Shown here piece by piece: positions 11,034-11,781 of a stretch of 11,781 nucleotides of DNA; the stretch's first letter is position 1, and every line of letters begins with the position of its first letter. The DNA comes from an uncultured Bacteroidales bacterium. GTDB lineage: Bacteria; Bacteroidota; Bacteroidia; Bacteroidales; UBA932. The translations under genes were made by a program, and so were the position numbers. Under the pieces are notes generated by a model that did no database searches, was not told the DNA's origin, and saw nothing but the letters and a program-made list of their open reading frames with translations. The DNA lies in contig CAMOGR010000179.1 of NCBI GenBank assembly GCA_946614205.1, forward strand, positions 1-11,781, read 5' to 3'.

Positions 11034-11151
11034 AAATCAACGGTTCATCGATAACGTTAGTCAACTCGCCTTCCTTCAGGCTGTCGCAAATCAAAAGGCA
11101 GGGAAGCAATTCCTCAACCTCGGCACATGGCTTGAGATACTTTTTTTCCAT
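11032..11151 (-). CDS. Small ORF (39 residues), YxxP-type leader peptide
   Basis: ATG at 11151, TAA at 11032-11034, 39 residues. It begins MEKKYLKPCAEVEELL, continues with a hydrophobic CLLIC stretch and ends in IDEPLI; it has three cysteines. From memory of Bacteroidetes genomes, short uncharacterised proteins starting M-K-K-x-Y-x-x-P with acidic residues after the proline often sit in or beside surface-protein operons; this one fits that style. A TATATTTG box lies 39 bases upstream. The stop codon overlaps the Shine-Dalgarno of the fimbrillin-like lipoprotein, so the two are probably co-transcribed and translationally coupled. There is no signal peptide. Role unknown: a regulatory leader, a secreted or modified peptide precursor, or simply a coupling ORF. 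Confidence 0.65.
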   Translation of the reverse strand: MEKKYLKPCAEVEELLPCLLICDSLKEGELTNVIDEPLI

Positions 11152-11190
11152 ATATTGTTGTGCTAATCGTCGGAAATTATCCTTAAAGTA

Positions 11191-11198
11191 CAAATATA
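11191..11198 (-). promoter_or_regulatory. -7 box for the small ORF-lipoprotein unit
   Basis: On the minus strand this reads TATATTTG, the same exact -7 element as before sdhC. It ends 39 bases before the small ORF's ATG in an AT-rich gap. No convincing TTTG -33 element is seen at the usual distance. A leader of about 35 bases would result. Confidence 0.55.
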
Positions 11199-11255
11199 TA
11201 GTTTTTTCTCTGTAATTCGTAGTATTTCTGTGCTTTAATTCAAATTCAGTGAACT

Positions 11256-11395
11256 ATGAATAAAGTACGGTACGAATCCCCCAGTGTCAAGATGTGGCTG
11301 ATTGAAGTGGCTGCACCCCTGCTCTCATGGATGAGTATGGCAACTACATGGGGAATTACGATTATTACACCGTTGCGAAGGTCATAACCCATTAA
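11256..11395 (+). pseudogene. Second YxxP-type small ORF, apparently frameshifted
   Basis: From the ATG at 11256 the frame reads MNKVRYESPSVKMWLIEVAA and so on to PLLSW, the same YxxP style as the minus-strand small ORF at 11032-11151. It then turns into unlikely sequence and stops at 11385-11387. From about 11324 a different frame gives a natural-looking tail, MDEYGNYMGNYDYYTVAKV and then ITH, with a TAA at 11393-11395. Joining the two needs one missing base near 11322-11330 and would yield a protein of about 46 residues. So this is probably a frameshifted small ORF; alternatively the 44-residue frame-0 ORF is intact as it stands, or the base was lost in assembly. No Shine-Dalgarno is seen. 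It is divergent from the other small ORF. Confidence 0.45.
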
Positions 11396-11409
11396 TCTTT
11401 TTCAACACC

Positions 11410-11564
11410 ATGCGTATCCTGTTAAAGAACGGAAAGATTTACGACTGTACCGCAGCGAAGCGTTTGCCGGGGACATCCTGGTCGAAGACGAGCGCATCGC
11501 CGCCGTCGCCCCTTCAATAACTGAAAGCGCCGACAGGGTCATCGACCTGAATGGCCTCAGCGTC
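11410..11564 (+). pseudogene. Amidohydrolase (D-aminoacylase-like) N-terminal remnant
   Basis: The ATG at 11410 starts MRILLKNGKIYDCT, the typical first strand of amidohydrolases of the N-acyl-D-amino-acid deacylase/dihydroorotase type. One base is then missing within 11449-11456: restoring a G to ACC-GC-AGC gives the family's usual T-G-S and puts the next frame in register. That frame continues SEAFAGDILVEDERIAAVAP and ends at VIDLNGLSV. Intact enzymes go on with a segment like APGFIDMHSH carrying the metal-binding histidines. Here the likeness stops at about 11564 and unrelated sequence follows. The gene is thus both frameshifted and truncated to about 50 codons, without metal site or barrel, and cannot be active. 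It lies 14 bases after the frameshifted small ORF. Confidence 0.75.
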
Positions 11565-11617
11565 CGGGCACTTCAGTCAGGCCCTGGCGTCAGTCTGGCC
11601 AGAAAGGGAGACCCGGA

Positions 11618-11781
11618 TCAATCATCCAGGCCTATCGGCATATGGCACTCGAGTGCCTCTTCAAGCAGATCCTCCAGCGAGCCATACTCGTGGACTTCGT
11701 CATTGAAGCCACGGAAGGCATATAGTTTGCCGTTCTCACCTGCATATACGATATAGGGCTTGCCGAAGCCATAGATACCGA
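11618..11781 (-). CDS. C-terminus of an unrecognised protein, 5' partial
   Basis: On the minus strand the frame is open from the window edge to a TGA at 11618-11620, giving 53 residues of natural composition. It includes GIYGFGKPYIVYAGENGKLY, then AFRGFNDEVHEYGSLEDLLEEALE, and ends in MPIGLDD. Short beta strands with a GENGK turn are followed by an acidic helix. I do not recognise the family. It converges on the amidohydrolase remnant, with 53 bases between; a TCTGGCCAGA palindrome (11594-11603) lies there, but no T-run that would make a terminator. Confidence 0.6.
   Translation of the reverse strand, partial: GIYGFGKPYIVYAGENGKLYAFRGFNDEVHEYGSLEDLLEEALECHMPIGLDD

Overview
The window looks like a chromosomal segment of a GC-rich member of the Bacteroidales. 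The evidence is the five-helix succinate dehydrogenase/fumarate reductase cytochrome b subunit, a fimbrillin-like/BACON lipoprotein, a periplasmic GH2 beta-galactosidase, several promoters of the Bacteroidetes TAnnTTTG (-7) type, and start codons that mostly lack a Shine-Dalgarno sequence. A Rikenellaceae or Cryptobacteroides-like lineage is plausible, but I cannot fix the genus by eye.

Left part (1-2140): the C-terminal 179 residues of an outer-membrane beta-barrel protein (+), a tRNA-Pro(TGG) (+), and about 450 bases without a gene that hold several repeats. These include a GCTGCCAAC palindrome family and five tandem GCGGCAA heptamers. A strong minus-strand terminator follows, then a monocistronic cytochrome b subunit gene (sdhC, -). 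The flavoprotein and iron-sulfur genes that normally follow it are absent.

Core (2203-8853): a textbook Bacteroidetes promoter drives pyrH-frr (+), for UMP kinase and ribosome recycling factor. A compact minus-strand operon, dusB-lpxK-beta-galactosidase, converges on it. Its genes overlap each other by 11 and 4 bases, and the beta-galactosidase overlaps the 3' end of frr by 29 bases. A tRNA-Ser(CGA) with its own terminator is divergent from dusB.

Right part (8942-11781): an accessory-looking region. A minus-strand unit carries a 39-residue small ORF whose stop codon sits inside the consensus Shine-Dalgarno of a 648-residue fimbrillin-like/BACON lipoprotein, and the unit ends in an intrinsic terminator. 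Divergent from it lie a second small ORF of the same style that seems frameshifted, a frameshifted and truncated amidohydrolase (D-aminoacylase-like) remnant, and, converging from the window edge, the C-terminus of an unrecognised protein.

I found no CRISPR array, transposase, integrase or recognisable defence system. The least-described item is the small-ORF/lipoprotein pair at 11018-11151 with its apparently decayed divergent sister. The core genes are ordinary housekeeping genes in a somewhat unusual arrangement.
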